Shown: positions 28,240-39,673 of the stretch, piece by piece
How the letters are laid out: each line of letters begins with the position of its first letter
How positions within the stretch are numbered: the first letter of the stretch is position 1
Assembly: GCA_947253655.1 (NCBI GenBank)
Contig: CAMYAE010000010.1
Span: 1 to 64,000 of the forward strand
Origin: an uncultured Bacteroidales bacterium
GTDB lineage: Bacteria > Bacteroidota > Bacteroidia > Bacteroidales > UBA932
Length of the DNA stretch: 64,000 bases
Direction of reading: 5' to 3'
Notes under the pieces: generated by a model
The model's input: only the letters and a program-made list of their open reading frames with translations
Databases searched by the model: none
What the model was told of the DNA's origin: nothing
Translations under genes and position numbers: made by a program

Positions 28240-28947
28240 TTATTCTATTTTCCAACTTGACGGAACGGGAGCGCTTATGTCAATCTCATTTTGTTTGACA
28301 GGGTGGATGAATTTGATGTTTTCGGCATGTAGGGAGATTCCTCCGTCCGGATTGGATCTTTTAGCTCCATATTTCAGATCTCCCTTGATTACGCACCCTA
28401 TCCCTGCCAGCTGACATCGAATCTGATGATGCCTTCCTGTCAGAAGCTCCACTTCGAGTAGGTAATATCGGTCGGTGGACCTAATCAGCGAATATTTCAG
28501 GCGTGCAAGTTTTGCATCTTTGTTTGTACTGTTTTCAGGTACGATAAAAGACTTGTTCATCTTTTCGTTCTTGACAAGCTTGTTCACCAACTCTCCCGAT
28601 TGGTGTTCGGGTTTATTGCATACGAGGGCCCAATATGTCTTGTGCACTTCTCCGTTCCTGAACAAGGCTGTCATTCTTGTCAGGCATTTAGATGTTTTAG
28701 CGAGGACTGTCAAGCCGCTTACCGGCCTGTCCAGCCTGTGAGGTATCCCCATGAAGACTTTTCCGGGCTTTCCGTCCCTTTGGGCTATGAAGGCCTTGTA
28801 TTTGTCTGCCAAAGGTTCATCTCCTGTCTTGTCGCCCTGTACAATATCACCTGCCCGCTTATTGACAATAAGCAGGTGATTATCCTCATAAAGAATGCGA
28901 GCCTCCAGCTCCGAGTACTCCTCCTGTGTCAGTTTTCTATATTCCAT
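28240..28947 (-). CDS. RluA-family RNA pseudouridine synthase
   Basis: This 235-residue enzyme converts a uridine in rRNA or tRNA to pseudouridine. It carries the family motif HRLDRPVSG with the catalytic Asp73, and the later motif LLTGRHHQIRCQLA. There is no S4 RNA-binding domain in front, so it is of the short RluA type; the exact RNA target cannot be told. It is transcribed towards the end of the PUL operon. A -7 box lies only a few bases before the start codon. Confidence 0.9.
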   Translation of the reverse strand: MEYRKLTQEEYSELEARILYEDNHLLIVNKRAGDIVQGDKTGDEPLADKYKAFIAQRDGKPGKVFMGIPHRLDRPVSGLTVLAKTSKCLTRMTALFRNGEVHKTYWALVCNKPEHQSGELVNKLVKNEKMNKSFIVPENSTNKDAKLARLKYSLIRSTDRYYLLEVELLTGRHHQIRCQLAGIGCVIKGDLKYGAKRSNPDGGISLHAENIKFIHPVKQNEIDISAPVPSSWKIE

Positions 28948-28951
28948 GCTG

Positions 28952-28959
28952 CAAATATA
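28952..28959 (-). promoter_or_regulatory. -7 box very close to the pseudouridine synthase start
   Basis: The minus strand reads TATATTTG and the ATG begins 4 bases after the box. If used, transcription would start at or next to the start codon, giving a leaderless message. Confidence 0.45.
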
Positions 28960-29084
28960 TTATGTTTTTCTGACAATTTGACATAAAAATGTTATTGGCA
29001 CAACATTGGATAAAAGAAATGTCGTTCGGATTTGTATCCGGGCGGAATTTAGAATAGAAACAAAATAATAAAGGAGATAAAATT

Positions 29085-30989
29085 ATGGGAAAAATCATTG
29101 GAATAGACTTGGGTACCACCAATTCCTGTGTAGCAGTAATGGAGGGTAACCAGCCTACGGTAATCATTAATAACGAGGGTCAGAGGACTACGCCTTCTGT
29201 AGTGGCTTTCACCGAAGGCGGTGAAAGGAAAGTCGGCAGCCCGGCAAAACGTCAGGCTATCACCAACCCTAAAAACACTATTTTCTCTATAAAGAGATTC
29301 ATGGGCGAGACCTATGACCAGGTGAGCAAAGAGGTGGAAAGAATGCCGTACAAAGTTGTCAAGGGCGACAACAACACCCCGCGCGTAGAATGCGAGGGAC
29401 GTATGTATTCTCCGCAGGAGATTTCGGCTATTATTCTTCAGAAGATGAAGAAAACCGCGGAAGATTACCTTCGTCAGGAAGTGACGGAGGCGGTAATCAC
29501 TGTTCCGGCCTATTTCTCCGACTCTCAACGTCAGGCGACAAAGGAGGCAGGCAAAATCGCCGGACTCGATGTGAAGCGTATCATAAACGAGCCGACGGCA
29601 GCCGCTTTGGCATACGGCCTTGACAAGAAACATAAGAATATGAAGGTCGCTGTCTATGACCTTGGCGGTGGCACGTTCGATATTTCAATTATGGAACTCG
29701 GCGACGGTGTGTTCGAGGTGAAATCCACCAACGGTGATACTCATCTTGGTGGCGACGACTTCGACCAGAAGATTATAGATTGGCTTGCCAAGGAGTTTGC
29801 ATCGGAAAACGGCGGACCGGATCTTAAGAAAGACCCTATGGCTCTGCAGAGATTGAAAGAGGCTGCCGAGAAAGCGAAGATAGAGCTTTCCAACCAGACA
29901 TCCACTGAAATCAACCTGCCTTACATTATGCCGGTTGACGGAGTTCCTAAACATCTCGTCAAGACACTTACCAGAGCCAAATTCGAGCAGCTCTGCGATG
30001 ATTTGTTCCAAAGGAGCATAGAGCCGTGCCGCAAGGCGCTTGCGGATGCCAACCTTTCAGCTTCTGATATAGACGAGGTCCTTCTTGTCGGTGGCTCCAC
30101 ACGTATTCCTAAAATTCAGGAAATCGTTAAGAGCTTCTTCGGCAAAGAGCCTAACAAGAGCGTCAATCCGGACGAGGTAGTGGCTATTGGAGCGGCAATC
30201 CAGGGAGGAGTGCTTGCCGGTGATGTCAAAGACGTGCTTCTGTTGGACGTAACCCCTCTTTCTCTCGGTATCGAGACACTCGGAGGCGTGATGACAAAGC
30301 TTATTGAGTCCAACACCACTATTCCTACCCGCAAGGCCGAGGTCTTCTCTACTGCTGCAGACAACCAGCCGTCAGTTGAAATTAGAGTGCTTCAGGGCGA
30401 GCGTCCTATGGCTAAGGACAACAAGCAGATAGGCGTTTTCCATTTGGACGGCATAGCACCTGCTCCGCGTGGAATTCCTCAGATTGAAGTTACGTTCGAC
30501 ATTGACGTAAATGGAATTCTGAATGTGTCTGCCAAGGATAAGGCAACGGGCAAGGAGCAGAATATAAGGATTGAGGCTTCTTCTGGTCTTAGTGAGGATG
30601 AAATAAAGAGGATGAGGGATGAGGCCAAGGCCAACGAGGCAGCAGATAAGGCTGAGAAAGAGAGGGTGGATAAGATTAATGGAGCTGACGCCCTCTGCTT
30701 CCAGAGCGAAAAGAATCTGAAAGACTATGGGGATAAGATTCCTGCCGAGAAGAAAGCAAACATCGAATCCGCACTCAACAGCCTTAAAGAGGCTGTGAAG
30801 AGCCAGAATCTCTCAGACATAGAGAATTACACGAAACAGCTTGAAGAGGCCTGGCATGCAGCATCGGAAGATATGGCAAAGGCCGCACAAGGTGGTCAGC
30901 AAGGAGGTCCGCAGAATCCGTTCGGAGGTCAAGGCGGTCCGCAAGGAGGCCCGGAGAGCCCTGATAACCAAGCTCCTGACGAGCAGTAA
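29085..30989 (+). CDS. dnaK: Chaperone DnaK (Hsp70)
   Basis: This 634-residue cytoplasmic ATP-dependent chaperone is full length. The nucleotide-binding domain starts [18 protein letters not shown] and has [21 protein letters not shown] and [10 protein letters not shown]. The linker [16 protein letters not shown] joins the substrate-binding domain and helical lid, and the tail is a Gly/Gln/Pro-rich low-complexity stretch. A good ribosome-binding sequence (AAAGGAG) precedes the start. Neither grpE nor dnaJ is next to it, and no CIRCE-type operator was seen upstream. Confidence 0.98.
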   Translation: MGKIIGIDLGTTNSCVAVMEGNQPTVIINNEGQRTTPSVVAFTEGGERKVGSPAKRQAITNPKNTIFSIKRFMGETYDQVSKEVERMPYKVVKGDNNTPRVECEGRMYSPQEISAIILQKMKKTAEDYLRQEVTEAVITVPAYFSDSQRQATKEAGKIAGLDVKRIINEPTAAALAYGLDKKHKNMKVAVYDLGGGTFDISIMELGDGVFEVKSTNGDTHLGGDDFDQKIIDWLAKEFASENGGPDLKKDPMALQRLKEAAEKAKIELSNQTSTEINLPYIMPVDGVPKHLVKTLTRAKFEQLCDDLFQRSIEPCRKALADANLSASDIDEVLLVGGSTRIPKIQEIVKSFFGKEPNKSVNPDEVVAIGAAIQGGVLAGDVKDVLLLDVTPLSLGIETLGGVMTKLIESNTTIPTRKAEVFSTAADNQPSVEIRVLQGERPMAKDNKQIGVFHLDGIAPAPRGIPQIEVTFDIDVNGILNVSAKDKATGKEQNIRIEASSGLSEDEIKRMRDEAKANEAADKAEKERVDKINGADALCFQSEKNLKDYGDKIPAEKKANIESALNSLKEAVKSQNLSDIENYTKQLEEAWHAASEDMAKAAQGGQQGGPQNPFGGQGGPQGGPESPDNQAPDEQ

Positions 30990-30997
30990 TAAATATT

Positions 30998-31027
30998 CAG
31001 AGCGGTCGTAACGGCTGCTCTGTTTTT
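30998..31027 (+). terminator. Terminator after dnaK
   Basis: CAGAGC pairs with GCTCTG around a 13-base loop and is followed by five T. The copper-type ATPase gene starts 8 bases further on, so it is probably transcribed by read-through or from a promoter in this short region. Confidence 0.6.
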
Positions 31028-31034
31028 AATTTTG

Positions 31035-33200
31035 ATGAATATGTCTATAAAGAAAAATTTCCCGGTAACGGGACTTGGGTGCGCCGCATGCGTATACCAT
31101 GTGCAAGATACGTTGAGATCGCAGCGAGGCGTAATATCCGCCGAGGTAAGTTTAGCTGCCAATATGGCAAAGGTGGAATATGATCCATCCATGGTCAAGG
31201 CCTCGGAGTTGAAGAAGGCGGTGCAGGACAGCGGTTATGACCTGATTGTGCCGGACGGCACGGAGGAGGAAGAGGAAAACCCGGAAGATTCAGGCAGTGA
31301 CCAGGATGAAATATCGGAAGAACTATCTGAAAAGTCAAGGGAACACGAATATAAAAGACTGAGATTCGATATGTGGATGGCTGTCGTGCTGGCAATATCT
31401 GTCATGATAATCGGTTTCGGCTTTGTCGAGTTCAAAGGAAAAGGCTTTTTGCTTGCTTTCCTATCCGCCCTGTCCGTATTCTGGACAGGAAGAAGATTTA
31501 TCTGTGGAGCAATAAGCCAGGCCAAGCATTTTCGTGTCGGAATGGACACCCTCGTAGCCTTGTCCACGACAGTTGCATGGCTTTTTAGCCTTTTCTCTCT
31601 GATTTTTAACAATTTATTGACTTCTAAGGGGCTTTTCCAAGGCTTATATTTCAACTCCGCTTCAATGATAGTCGCATTTATACTGATTGGAAAGGTGTTG
31701 GAGGAGAGAGCCAAATACGGCACGACAGAGGCTGTAAGAAAGCTTATGGGACTGCGTCCCGGCAAAGTCCGTATCAAGCCGGGTGATATTGTCAGAGTCA
31801 AGCCGGGGCAAAGGATTCCGGCAGACGGGACAGTGGCGGAAGGCTCTTCATTTGTAGATCAGAGCATGCTGACAGGAGAGCCCCTGCCCGTGGAAGTCAT
31901 TCCCGGTGCTAAGGTCTTTGCAGGTACGGTGAATCAGAAAGGCTTTATCAAGATCAGGGCAGAAAAGACAGGTTCCGACACAATGCTCTCCTCTATAATA
32001 AAAATGGTGAAAGACGCCCAGATGAGCAAGGCAAAGGTGCAGGAACTCGTTGATAAGGTGGCAGCAGTATTTGTGCCTGTAATCATCCTTATTTCGCTGG
32101 CTGCTTTCTTATATTGGACATTTGCCTCCGGAGGCGGCCTCTCCAAGGGACTGCTTACAATGGTTTCCGTCCTCGTCATCGCGTGTCCATGCTCGCTGGG
32201 ACTTGCCACACCGACGGCAATAATAGCCGGAATTGGCAGAGGGGCCAGTATGGGCATTCTTATAAAGGATGCAGGTGCCTTGCAGAAAGCCAGAAAAGTA
32301 AATGCCATAGTGCTCGACAAGACAGGCACTCTCACCGTAGGAAAACCTGTGGTTACAAGGCAGTTCTGGTATGATGAATCTGCCAAGGGCATATTGAAGT
32401 CCATTGAAATGCGTTCAGAGCATCCTCTTGCAAAGGCTATATTAGCGACTTTGGCCGATGTCAAGCCTTTGGAAACAGAAGATTTCCGCTATGAGCCAGG
32501 CATAGGAATCTTTGCCTGCCGTGACGGAGAAAAATTTTATGTCGGCAACATGCCAAAAGAGACATCCAGGCTTACGGAAGAGTGGATGAAACAGGGGGAG
32601 ACAATGGTATATTTTACGGGTGAGGATAGGCTGATTGCCGTTTTTGCCATATCCGACGAGTTGAAAGAGACTTCTGCGTCTGCCATAGAGGAATTGAAAT
32701 CCATGAAAATAGATATAAGCATGCTGACCGGGGATAATAGGTTGGCTGCTGAGGCGATAGCGGCCAAGGTCGGAATAGATAAAGTCGCTCCGGGTATGTT
32801 GCCTCAAGATAAGGCCTTATATGTTAAGGACTTGCAGAAATCGGGCAAGACGGTAGCCATGGTAGGAGACGGCATCAATGACAGTGCTGCTCTCGCCAAT
32901 GCCGATGTGAGTGTGGCTATGGGCAGCGGTAGCGATATTGCAATGGATGCCGCTATGGTGACTTTCGTCTCTTCAGACCTGTTGAAACTGCCGCAGATGA
33001 TAAGGCTGTCCAGGAAGACCTCAAGAATTATAGTCGAAAATCTGTTCTGGGCCTTTTTCTATAATATAATTGCCGTTCCGGCGGCTGCAGGCATGTTCGG
33101 ATTCTCATTGAGCCCTATGATTGCAGCCGCCTGTATGGCATTCAGCAGTGTTTGTGTCGTATTGAACAGTCTAAGATTGACTAATAGCCGAGCTCTTTAA
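31035..33200 (+). CDS. copA-like: Copper-type P1B ATPase (CopA-like)
   Basis: This protein of about 721 residues is a heavy-metal-transporting P-type ATPase. One N-terminal metal-binding domain carries GLGCAAC (Cys16 and Cys19). A strongly acidic linker (EEEEENPEDSGSDQDE) and transmembrane helices follow. Further motifs are TGEPLPVE of the actuator domain, the CPC membrane motif in VIACPCSLGLATPTAI, the phosphorylation site DKTGTLTVG, the HP motif EHPLAKA and GDGINDSAALA. CPC with these motifs points to Cu(I) export. The metal-binding loop reads GLGCAAC rather than the usual GMTCxxC. The start could also be the ATG at 31041. Its 3' end overlaps the convergent S46 peptidase gene by 20 bases. 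Confidence 0.9.
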   Translation: MNMSIKKNFPVTGLGCAACVYHVQDTLRSQRGVISAEVSLAANMAKVEYDPSMVKASELKKAVQDSGYDLIVPDGTEEEEENPEDSGSDQDEISEELSEKSREHEYKRLRFDMWMAVVLAISVMIIGFGFVEFKGKGFLLAFLSALSVFWTGRRFICGAISQAKHFRVGMDTLVALSTTVAWLFSLFSLIFNNLLTSKGLFQGLYFNSASMIVAFILIGKVLEERAKYGTTEAVRKLMGLRPGKVRIKPGDIVRVKPGQRIPADGTVAEGSSFVDQSMLTGEPLPVEVIPGAKVFAGTVNQKGFIKIRAEKTGSDTMLSSIIKMVKDAQMSKAKVQELVDKVAAVFVPVIILISLAAFLYWTFASGGGLSKGLLTMVSVLVIACPCSLGLATPTAIIAGIGRGASMGILIKDAGALQKARKVNAIVLDKTGTLTVGKPVVTRQFWYDESAKGILKSIEMRSEHPLAKAILATLADVKPLETEDFRYEPGIGIFACRDGEKFYVGNMPKETSRLTEEWMKQGETMVYFTGEDRLIAVFAISDELKETSASAIEELKSMKIDISMLTGDNRLAAEAIAAKVGIDKVAPGMLPQDKALYVKDLQKSGKTVAMVGDGINDSAALANADVSVAMGSGSDIAMDAAMVTFVSSDLLKLPQMIRLSRKTSRIIVENLFWAFFYNIIAVPAAAGMFGFSLSPMIAAACMAFSSVCVVLNSLRLTNSRAL

Positions 33201-35304
33201 GGATATTGTCCATGCCGGCATATTTGTCAAGGATCCAAAGGACATAGCGTATATCCACGCACACACATTTATTGTAGTCCGGTGTGTATGAGCAGTCGCT
33301 TGCAAGAGATTCTTTGTTACCGTCGAATGCAAGTCCTATGAGCTCTCCTTTTGCGTTCAGCACCGGACTCCCGGAGTTGCCGCCCGTGATGTCATTATCC
33401 GTCAGGAAATTGACATACAGTTCAGGCTCGGATTTGCGGGTTTTCCTGAAGCCCCAGCGTCCCCATTCCCGATTATGTAGCAGACTTCTCTGTCTGTCAT
33501 CGATATTGAAATCGTGGGATTGCGGATCGTATTTTTCAAGGATTCCGGCAGGTGTAGTGTGCCATGAGCACAGAATTCCGTCACGAGGCTCAAGCGTGCT
33601 TACTGCTCCATAAGTTACTCGCATTGTGGAGTTTGCGTCCGGATATTGGGCTATGCCCTTATCCTCTCTCATCTCGTACAGGGCGTTCTTGTACTCGTGT
33701 TGAAGTTCGTACAAATGGTTTCTCTTCTCCATATTGCCTTCACAATGATTGAATGCAGTTATCTTCACGTCATTGAAAAACCTCCAGACTTTGTCTTTTT
33801 CAAGCTGCTCTCTTCTGCAATATCCGTCAGCCGTTGTTTTGGAAGCCACGAGGCTGCCGTCCCAAAGGTACTCTGTCATTGCCCCATAGTCATTCCCGAA
33901 TTTGCCTATGAGCTCTTTCTGGAAAGGACCGTAGAAGCTGCTGTCTATATTGACGAAGAACTGTTCTATGGCATATTTCAGAAGATCGTGCTCTACCCGA
34001 GGATCAAAATTGTCAAACCCGGAATTCAGGAATTTTTTCTCTTTCTCAATTCCTCCGGTGCAATTATGCATACGCATAAGTGTCTGTGAAATAGCAGTTC
34101 CTCTGAAAATAGTTTCCCTGAAATAGGACTTGTATTTCTCTATATTTTCCGTTTCGGAGTATCCGGCAGCTATGCTGTCCAATAGATTTCCCCATTTTGC
34201 CTTGCGGGCAGGGTCGGCGTCTATCCACTCCTGAAGTTCTTTGTCGACGGCCTTTTTCTCGTCCAGCACATTGAAGCGTTTGAAGCATGCAAGTTCTCCC
34301 TCCCGCATTTCCTGAATATTGCTAAGCCCGAAGAACCTGTCAGAGTATTTAAGCCTTATCTCCGGATCTTTGTCCATCCAGCTGCGCATAATCTCCATTT
34401 GCTGCTTCCTCAATTCATTCGTAACCGGCAAATCAACCCTTTGCATGTAGTCAATCTCCGGGGCTGAACTGTAGCGGTTTGTCCTTCCCGGATAGCCGAT
34501 GACCATAGTGTAGTCGCCCGGCTTATAGCCCTCTGTCGATATTTTCAATTTTGTGGCTCCACGAAGCGGAACATTTTCCTCTGAATAGTCGGCAGGAGAG
34601 CCGTCAGGTGCGGAATAGACTCTGTACATGGCGAAGTCTCCCTTATGTTGCGGCCATTCCCAATTATCTTCATCTCCTCCAAACGCGGCGATTGACACAG
34701 GAGGGGCGGCTACGAGACGCAGGTCGGTATATACCTTATATAGAGCCATATAGTATTTCTCACCGGCCCACATAGAACTCAGCCCGGCCTCCATTCCGGT
34801 ATCCTTGCTATACTTCTTTTCCATAAGGTGGCTAAGCCTGCGCGGTCCGCAAGGCTGTCCGCTTGCTTTCAGTTCGTCTTTCAGTGCCTTTACTTCAGAT
34901 GTAACATCGAGAACCTTTTTCAGAAAGAAGACTTGCTTGCCGGGAATAGGGATTTCCTTATCCCTGGTCATAGCCCAATAACCGTCTTCGAGATAATTAT
35001 TATCAGGAGTGCTGAGTGCAAAGACATCACCGTAGGCACAATGATGATTGGTGATCATCAGCCCCTCGTCCGAAATTATGCTGCCTGTACAATAGAATCC
35101 GATCGATACAATGGCATCTGAGACCGTCGCTCCGGGGGCATCTGCATTGTAAAGCTCATGTGCGCCTAATTTAAGGCCTCTGGACTGCATCTTCTTTTCA
35201 AGGGCTGAGTCAATCCTGTTAATAAGCCACATGCCTTCATCGGCAAATGCGAAAATGCCGGCACTTAAAAATATAACTACTCCTGTAATAAATCTCCTTA
35301 ACAT
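33181..35304 (-). CDS. S46 dipeptidyl-peptidase, DPP7-like
   Basis: This 707-residue secreted serine peptidase removes dipeptides from the N-terminus of peptides in the periplasm. It has a signal peptide (1-21, ending AFADE), MITNHHCAYG with the catalytic His88, the GGDEDNWEWPQHKGDF region, and GGNSGSPV with the nucleophile Ser644. Eighteen residues after the Ser is Gly662 (LAFDGN). In this family Gly at that place marks DPP7 (hydrophobic P1) and Arg marks DPP11 (acidic P1), so DPP7-like specificity is predicted. It follows infB by 13 bases and probably rides on the rimP-nusA-infB transcript. Confidence 0.92.
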   Translation of the reverse strand: MLRRFITGVVIFLSAGIFAFADEGMWLINRIDSALEKKMQSRGLKLGAHELYNADAPGATVSDAIVSIGFYCTGSIISDEGLMITNHHCAYGDVFALSTPDNNYLEDGYWAMTRDKEIPIPGKQVFFLKKVLDVTSEVKALKDELKASGQPCGPRRLSHLMEKKYSKDTGMEAGLSSMWAGEKYYMALYKVYTDLRLVAAPPVSIAAFGGDEDNWEWPQHKGDFAMYRVYSAPDGSPADYSEENVPLRGATKLKISTEGYKPGDYTMVIGYPGRTNRYSSAPEIDYMQRVDLPVTNELRKQQMEIMRSWMDKDPEIRLKYSDRFFGLSNIQEMREGELACFKRFNVLDEKKAVDKELQEWIDADPARKAKWGNLLDSIAAGYSETENIEKYKSYFRETIFRGTAISQTLMRMHNCTGGIEKEKKFLNSGFDNFDPRVEHDLLKYAIEQFFVNIDSSFYGPFQKELIGKFGNDYGAMTEYLWDGSLVASKTTADGYCRREQLEKDKVWRFFNDVKITAFNHCEGNMEKRNHLYELQHEYKNALYEMREDKGIAQYPDANSTMRVTYGAVSTLEPRDGILCSWHTTPAGILEKYDPQSHDFNIDDRQRSLLHNREWGRWGFRKTRKSEPELYVNFLTDNDITGGNSGSPVLNAKGELIGLAFDGNKESLASDCSYTPDYNKCVCVDIRYVLWILDKYAGMDNILKELGY

Positions 35305-35317
35305 AACTTATTGATTA

Positions 35318-38300
35318 TTATAAGGTTCTTTTAATTTCCACTATCTGGAACGCCTCTATAACATCATTTTCCTTGATGTCGTTGAATTTTTCTATGCCGA
35401 GGCCGCATTCGATGCCTGAAGAGACCTCCTTGACATCATCCTTACCTCTCTTGAGTGAAGAAAGCACGCCGGTATAGACAACAATTCCGTCTCTGATAAG
35501 CCGCACATTGGCAGCCTTAGTCAGCTTGCCCTCCTTGACAAGGCAGCCTGCGATAGTACCGATTTTGGAAATCTTGAAAATCTGCTTGACGTATGCAGTT
35601 GCCGTGACCTCTTCTTTCTTTTCAGGCTCAAGCATGCCTTCTATACCGTCAGTAACCTCATTGATCGCATCGTAGATGATTGAGTACAGCCTGATTTCTA
35701 TACCTTCTTTTTCGGCGAGGTTGCGGGCGTCGGCAGACGGCCTGACCTGGAAACCGATGATAATGGCATCCGATGCAGTGGCGAGCATGACATCCGATTC
35801 GGAAATGGCTCCAACAGCCTTATGGATGACATTGACATGGATTTCTTCTGTAGACAGCTTTATAAGGGAGTCTGAAAGAGCCTCGACTGAGCCGTCCACG
35901 TCGCCTTTCACGATAATATTCAATTCCTTGAAGTTGCCTATTGCAATTCTTCTGCCTATTTCCTCAAGCGTCATGTGTTTCTGGGTCTTTATGCCCTGGA
36001 TTCTGATGAGCTGTTCGCGCTTGTTGGCTATGGCCTTTACCTCTTTTTCGTCAGCCATGATATTGAATTTCTCGCCTGCACTCGGTGCTCCGTTCAGTCC
36101 GAGAATGGATATCGGAGTCGACGGCCCTGCCTCATCAATGGACTGTCCGCGTTCATTGAGCATAGCCTTGATACGACCGTAATAACAGCCTGTCAATATC
36201 ATGTCGCCCTTCCTTACTGTTCCGTCCTGTACGAGAATGGTAGCGAGGTATCCGCGTCCCTTGTCGAGGGAGGACTCTATCACAGCACCCACCCCTAACT
36301 TTTTAGGATTGGCCTTAAGTTCCATCATGTCAGTCTCAAGGAGAACTTTTTCCAATAGTTTGTCCACGTTCAGACCGCTTTTTGCGGAAATTTCCTGACA
36401 CTGGTATTTGCCTCCCCAGGCCTCGGTAAGTATGTTCATCTGGGACAGCTGCTGGTAGATTTTTTCAGGCATCGCCCCCGGTTTGTCGATTTTGTTTATG
36501 GCGAAAACCATAGGCACGCCTGCCGCCTGCGCGTGGTTTATGGCCTCGACGGTCTGAGGCATCACAGCATCATCGGCTGCAATTATTATAATCGCAAGGT
36601 CGGTCAGTTGAGCGCCTCTGGCACGCATGGCGGTAAACGCCTCATGGCCCGGAGTGTCAAGGAATGTTATCTTCCTGCCGCTCGGCATGACAACGTTATA
36701 TGCACCGATATGCTGGGTGATTCCACCTGCTTCTCCGGCAATCACATTGGCTTTTCTTATATAGTCGAGGAGAGATGTCTTTCCGTGGTCGACATGACCC
36801 ATAACCGTAATAATAGGTGGCCTGGTTTCAAGATTGCTCTCGTCATCGGTTTCATCATTCTCCTGATTGATTTCTTGGGTGAGCTCTGCAGTGACGAATT
36901 CTACCTTATATCCGAATTCCTCGGCTACAAGCACTAAGGCCTCTGCGTCCAGCCTCTGGTTAATGGAAACCATAAGCCCCAGATTCATACAGGCACTGAT
37001 AACCTTATTTACAGGTGTGTTGTCCATCAGAATTGCAAGGTCGCTGACGGTGACGAATTCCGTCACCTTCAGGACTTTCTTCTCCTCTGCCTCCTGCATC
37101 ATCTCTTCTTGCATCTTCTGTGAGGCAAGCTCTCTTTTCTCTTTTCTGTATTTTGCTCCGAAGTTGCTCTTCTTGTTGTCGTTCATCCTCGCGTAGGTCT
37201 CCTTGACCTGCTTCTGGATTTCTTTCTGCATCTCCTCCTCTTCGGCCTCGGTCATAGCAGGCTTGAACCTGTCATTCCTGTCCCTCTTCCTCCTGCCTTT
37301 GCCTGCATTGCGCTCGTTCTTTTCCGCACCGAAACGGGAACCGCTTCCTCCCTTTCCTCTTTTATCTTCTTTCTTGCCTTTGCGGTCGTCGCCGTCTATC
37401 TTGTTGATATCTACCTTTTGACTGCCGCCCTTGGTAATCCTTTCCCTTTTCTTGCCTTTCTTAGGGCTTTCAAATTTGGAAAGATCCACCTTACCCAAAA
37501 TCGTGAGACCGGGCGTCACATCATCCTCTTCGTAATCGTCTTTTGCGGCTGCCGCTTTCTTGAGCTTGTGTTCGGCTTTCAGCTTTGCCTTATCTGCTTT
37601 GGATACAAATTTCTGCTCCGGATCCTCTGTCTTGCGATGGCGTTTTGCAGAGTCCTTTTTATGTACGGCCTCAGAAACTGTCGCTTCATGTTCCTCTTTG
37701 ACAATTTCCTCGGTATTTCCCTCTATAGGCTCTTCAATCTTTTCGGACACAGGCTCGGCCGGCTTCTCGGTGGCTTTATTTTCCACATCGGGCTTAGTTG
37801 CCACCGGTGTCTCGACAGTCGCTTCTGCAGCAGGTGCAGCCTCAACAGGCGCAGTTTCCGCCTCGACTTCTGCTTCCGCCGGAGCTTCCGCCGGGGTTTC
37901 TTCGGCAACTGTCTCTTCTGTCATTTCCGGCTTTGTCTCTTCAACAACGGGCTCTGCTGCCTTGCTTTCCTGAACTTCCGGCTCTTTTATTTCTTCAACA
38001 GGGGCAGGTTCTTTTGCCTTAGGAGCCTCTTCCGAAAGAGTTTCCTCTTTTTCCGGCTTCGACGACAAACTTGTGCTCGTGATTATAGTTTCCCTGACAG
38101 GTTCGAAATCTTCATCGTCCTGCTGCCTTCTGGTATTCTTCTCGATGATTTCTTTCATCTTGATGTCTACCTTTTCGGCATCCTGCTTTGCCCTCAGATC
38201 TTCTCCGAACTTCCTTTCAAGGTCGGGAAGGAACGAGTCCGACACTTTCGCATTCGGATTCAAATCAACTCCCGCTCCTTTCTCGTTAAGAAAGTCCACC

Positions 38301-38359
38301 AAAGTCTGAAGACCTATATTGAATTGTCTTGTAAGTTTGTTTAATCTAATTTCTGCCAT
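35318..38359 (-). CDS. infB: Translation initiation factor IF-2
   Basis: This 1013-residue GTPase brings initiator tRNA to the ribosome. A small N-terminal domain ([20 protein letters not shown]) is followed by a long Glu/Pro/Ala-rich linker (about 100-250) and a basic segment. The G domain contains [29 protein letters not shown] and NKIDKPGA, and the C-terminal IF2 domains end [17 protein letters not shown]. It has a good ribosome-binding sequence (AGGGAG). It is third in the rimP-nusA-infB order conserved across bacteria. Confidence 0.98.
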   Translation of the reverse strand: MAEIRLNKLTRQFNIGLQTLVDFLNEKGAGVDLNPNAKVSDSFLPDLERKFGEDLRAKQDAEKVDIKMKEIIEKNTRRQQDDEDFEPVRETIITSTSLSSKPEKEETLSEEAPKAKEPAPVEEIKEPEVQESKAAEPVVEETKPEMTEETVAEETPAEAPAEAEVEAETAPVEAAPAAEATVETPVATKPDVENKATEKPAEPVSEKIEEPIEGNTEEIVKEEHEATVSEAVHKKDSAKRHRKTEDPEQKFVSKADKAKLKAEHKLKKAAAAKDDYEEDDVTPGLTILGKVDLSKFESPKKGKKRERITKGGSQKVDINKIDGDDRKGKKEDKRGKGGSGSRFGAEKNERNAGKGRRKRDRNDRFKPAMTEAEEEEMQKEIQKQVKETYARMNDNKKSNFGAKYRKEKRELASQKMQEEMMQEAEEKKVLKVTEFVTVSDLAILMDNTPVNKVISACMNLGLMVSINQRLDAEALVLVAEEFGYKVEFVTAELTQEINQENDETDDESNLETRPPIITVMGHVDHGKTSLLDYIRKANVIAGEAGGITQHIGAYNVVMPSGRKITFLDTPGHEAFTAMRARGAQLTDLAIIIIAADDAVMPQTVEAINHAQAAGVPMVFAINKIDKPGAMPEKIYQQLSQMNILTEAWGGKYQCQEISAKSGLNVDKLLEKVLLETDMMELKANPKKLGVGAVIESSLDKGRGYLATILVQDGTVRKGDMILTGCYYGRIKAMLNERGQSIDEAGPSTPISILGLNGAPSAGEKFNIMADEKEVKAIANKREQLIRIQGIKTQKHMTLEEIGRRIAIGNFKELNIIVKGDVDGSVEALSDSLIKLSTEEIHVNVIHKAVGAISESDVMLATASDAIIIGFQVRPSADARNLAEKEGIEIRLYSIIYDAINEVTDGIEGMLEPEKKEEVTATAYVKQIFKISKIGTIAGCLVKEGKLTKAANVRLIRDGIVVYTGVLSSLKRGKDDVKEVSSGIECGLGIEKFNDIKENDVIEAFQIVEIKRTL

Positions 38360-38382
38360 ATAATCACTCCCTGTTTTATTAT

Positions 38383-39648
38383 TTACTCCTCGTCTTCAAA
38401 TTCAGCACGGAGGATTTTCATAACCTCCTCCACAGTCTCGTCTTCCAAATCAGCCCTCTTGGCCACATCGGCAGGGGACAGTGCCAGGACACTCTTTGCA
38501 GTGTCACAGCCAATGGCGTTGAGCCTTTCTATAACCCACTGGTCAATTTCATTGCTGAATTCGCTTAGGAGTACGTCCTCTTCCTCCTCATTTCCCTCAT
38601 CCTGAGGTATTTCCCTCCAGACTTCAATCTCACGTCCGACAAGCATTCCTGCAAGTCTGATATTGCAGCCGCCCTTGCCTATACCTTTCTTGACCTCTTC
38701 CGGCAGCATGAATACCTTGATTTTCTCGTTCTCATTTTCTCCCATATCGATAGAAGAAATTTTTGCCGGACTTAGAGCCCTCTGGATAAGCAACGGCGTG
38801 TTGGATGTCCATTGCAATACGTCAATGTTCTCATTTCTCAATTCACGCACTATGCCGATAATCCTGGAGCCTTTCACTCCGATACAAGCTCCTATAGGAT
38901 CGATTCTGTCGTCATAAGACTCCACTGCGACCTTTGCCCTCTCGCCAGGCACCCTTACCACTTTCTTTATTGTAATAAGTCCGTCATAGATTTCCGGCAC
39001 CTCCTGTTCGAACAGTTTGGTTAGGAACTCAGGGGTTGTTCTGGACAATACAATGTAAGGGGTCGTATTGTTTTTCATTTCCACGCTCTTGATAATGGCG
39101 CGGACGGAATCGTTCTTCTTGAAATGCTCTCCAGGAATCTGCTCCGATTTAGGCAGCCTTAGCTCGTTGCCATCCTCGTCCAGGATGAGAACCTCTTTTG
39201 ACCATGTCTGGTAGACCTCTCCGGTGAAAATCTCTCCGACCCTTTCAATATATTTGTTGAACAGGTTGGCTTTCTCTATATCCATTATGCGTCCCTGAAG
39301 ATTCTGGCGGATGTTCAATATGCCCCTGCGGCCGAAATCTTTCAGTTCGACCTTTTTAGTAAAGGTCTCGCCCAATTCATAGTCGTCCTCTCCGAGTTTC
39401 TTAAGCTCCTCAAGGGAAATCTCGGTATTCGGATTTTCTACTTCTTCCACAACTGTAAGGTTCTGATAGATTTCGCAGTCGCCCTTGTCTACATTTATAA
39501 TCACGTCGAAATTATCGGCGGAGCCGAAGGTCTTTGTCAATTGTGTAATGAACACATCTTTCAGAACTCCCATCATAACGGGACGGTCTATATGCTTTTC
39601 GTCCTTGAAAAGTGCAAACGCCGTCTTAAGATCCAATTTCTCTTCCAT
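38383..39648 (-). CDS. nusA: Transcription termination/antitermination protein NusA
   Basis: This 421-residue RNA polymerase-binding factor has an N-terminal domain, an S1 domain (around residues 130-200) and two KH domains with CIGVKGSRI and [19 protein letters not shown] short acidic tail with a helix-hairpin-like stretch ([20 protein letters not shown]) completes it. It sits between rimP and infB with gaps of about 25 bases. Confidence 0.97.
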   Translation of the reverse strand: MEEKLDLKTAFALFKDEKHIDRPVMMGVLKDVFITQLTKTFGSADNFDVIINVDKGDCEIYQNLTVVEEVENPNTEISLEELKKLGEDDYELGETFTKKVELKDFGRRGILNIRQNLQGRIMDIEKANLFNKYIERVGEIFTGEVYQTWSKEVLILDEDGNELRLPKSEQIPGEHFKKNDSVRAIIKSVEMKNNTTPYIVLSRTTPEFLTKLFEQEVPEIYDGLITIKKVVRVPGERAKVAVESYDDRIDPIGACIGVKGSRIIGIVRELRNENIDVLQWTSNTPLLIQRALSPAKISSIDMGENENEKIKVFMLPEEVKKGIGKGGCNIRLAGMLVGREIEVWREIPQDEGNEEEEDVLLSEFSNEIDQWVIERLNAIGCDTAKSVLALSPADVAKRADLEDETVEEVMKILRAEFEDEE

Positions 39649-39673
39649 TGCAGTTATTTTATCTTTATATTAT

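Noticed and set aside
28980..29010. Possible heat-shock operator upstream of dnaK (AATGTT/AACATT, 28988-29007)
   Set aside because: Arms of only 6 bases with an 8-base spacer; it does not match CIRCE and is likely chance in AT-rich DNA.
37418..38344. A 308-codon plus-strand open frame rich in Phe, Leu and Arg
   Set aside because: It lies wholly opposite infB, whose frame is a clear IF-2. The odd composition comes from the antisense of the Glu/Ala/Pro-rich linker.
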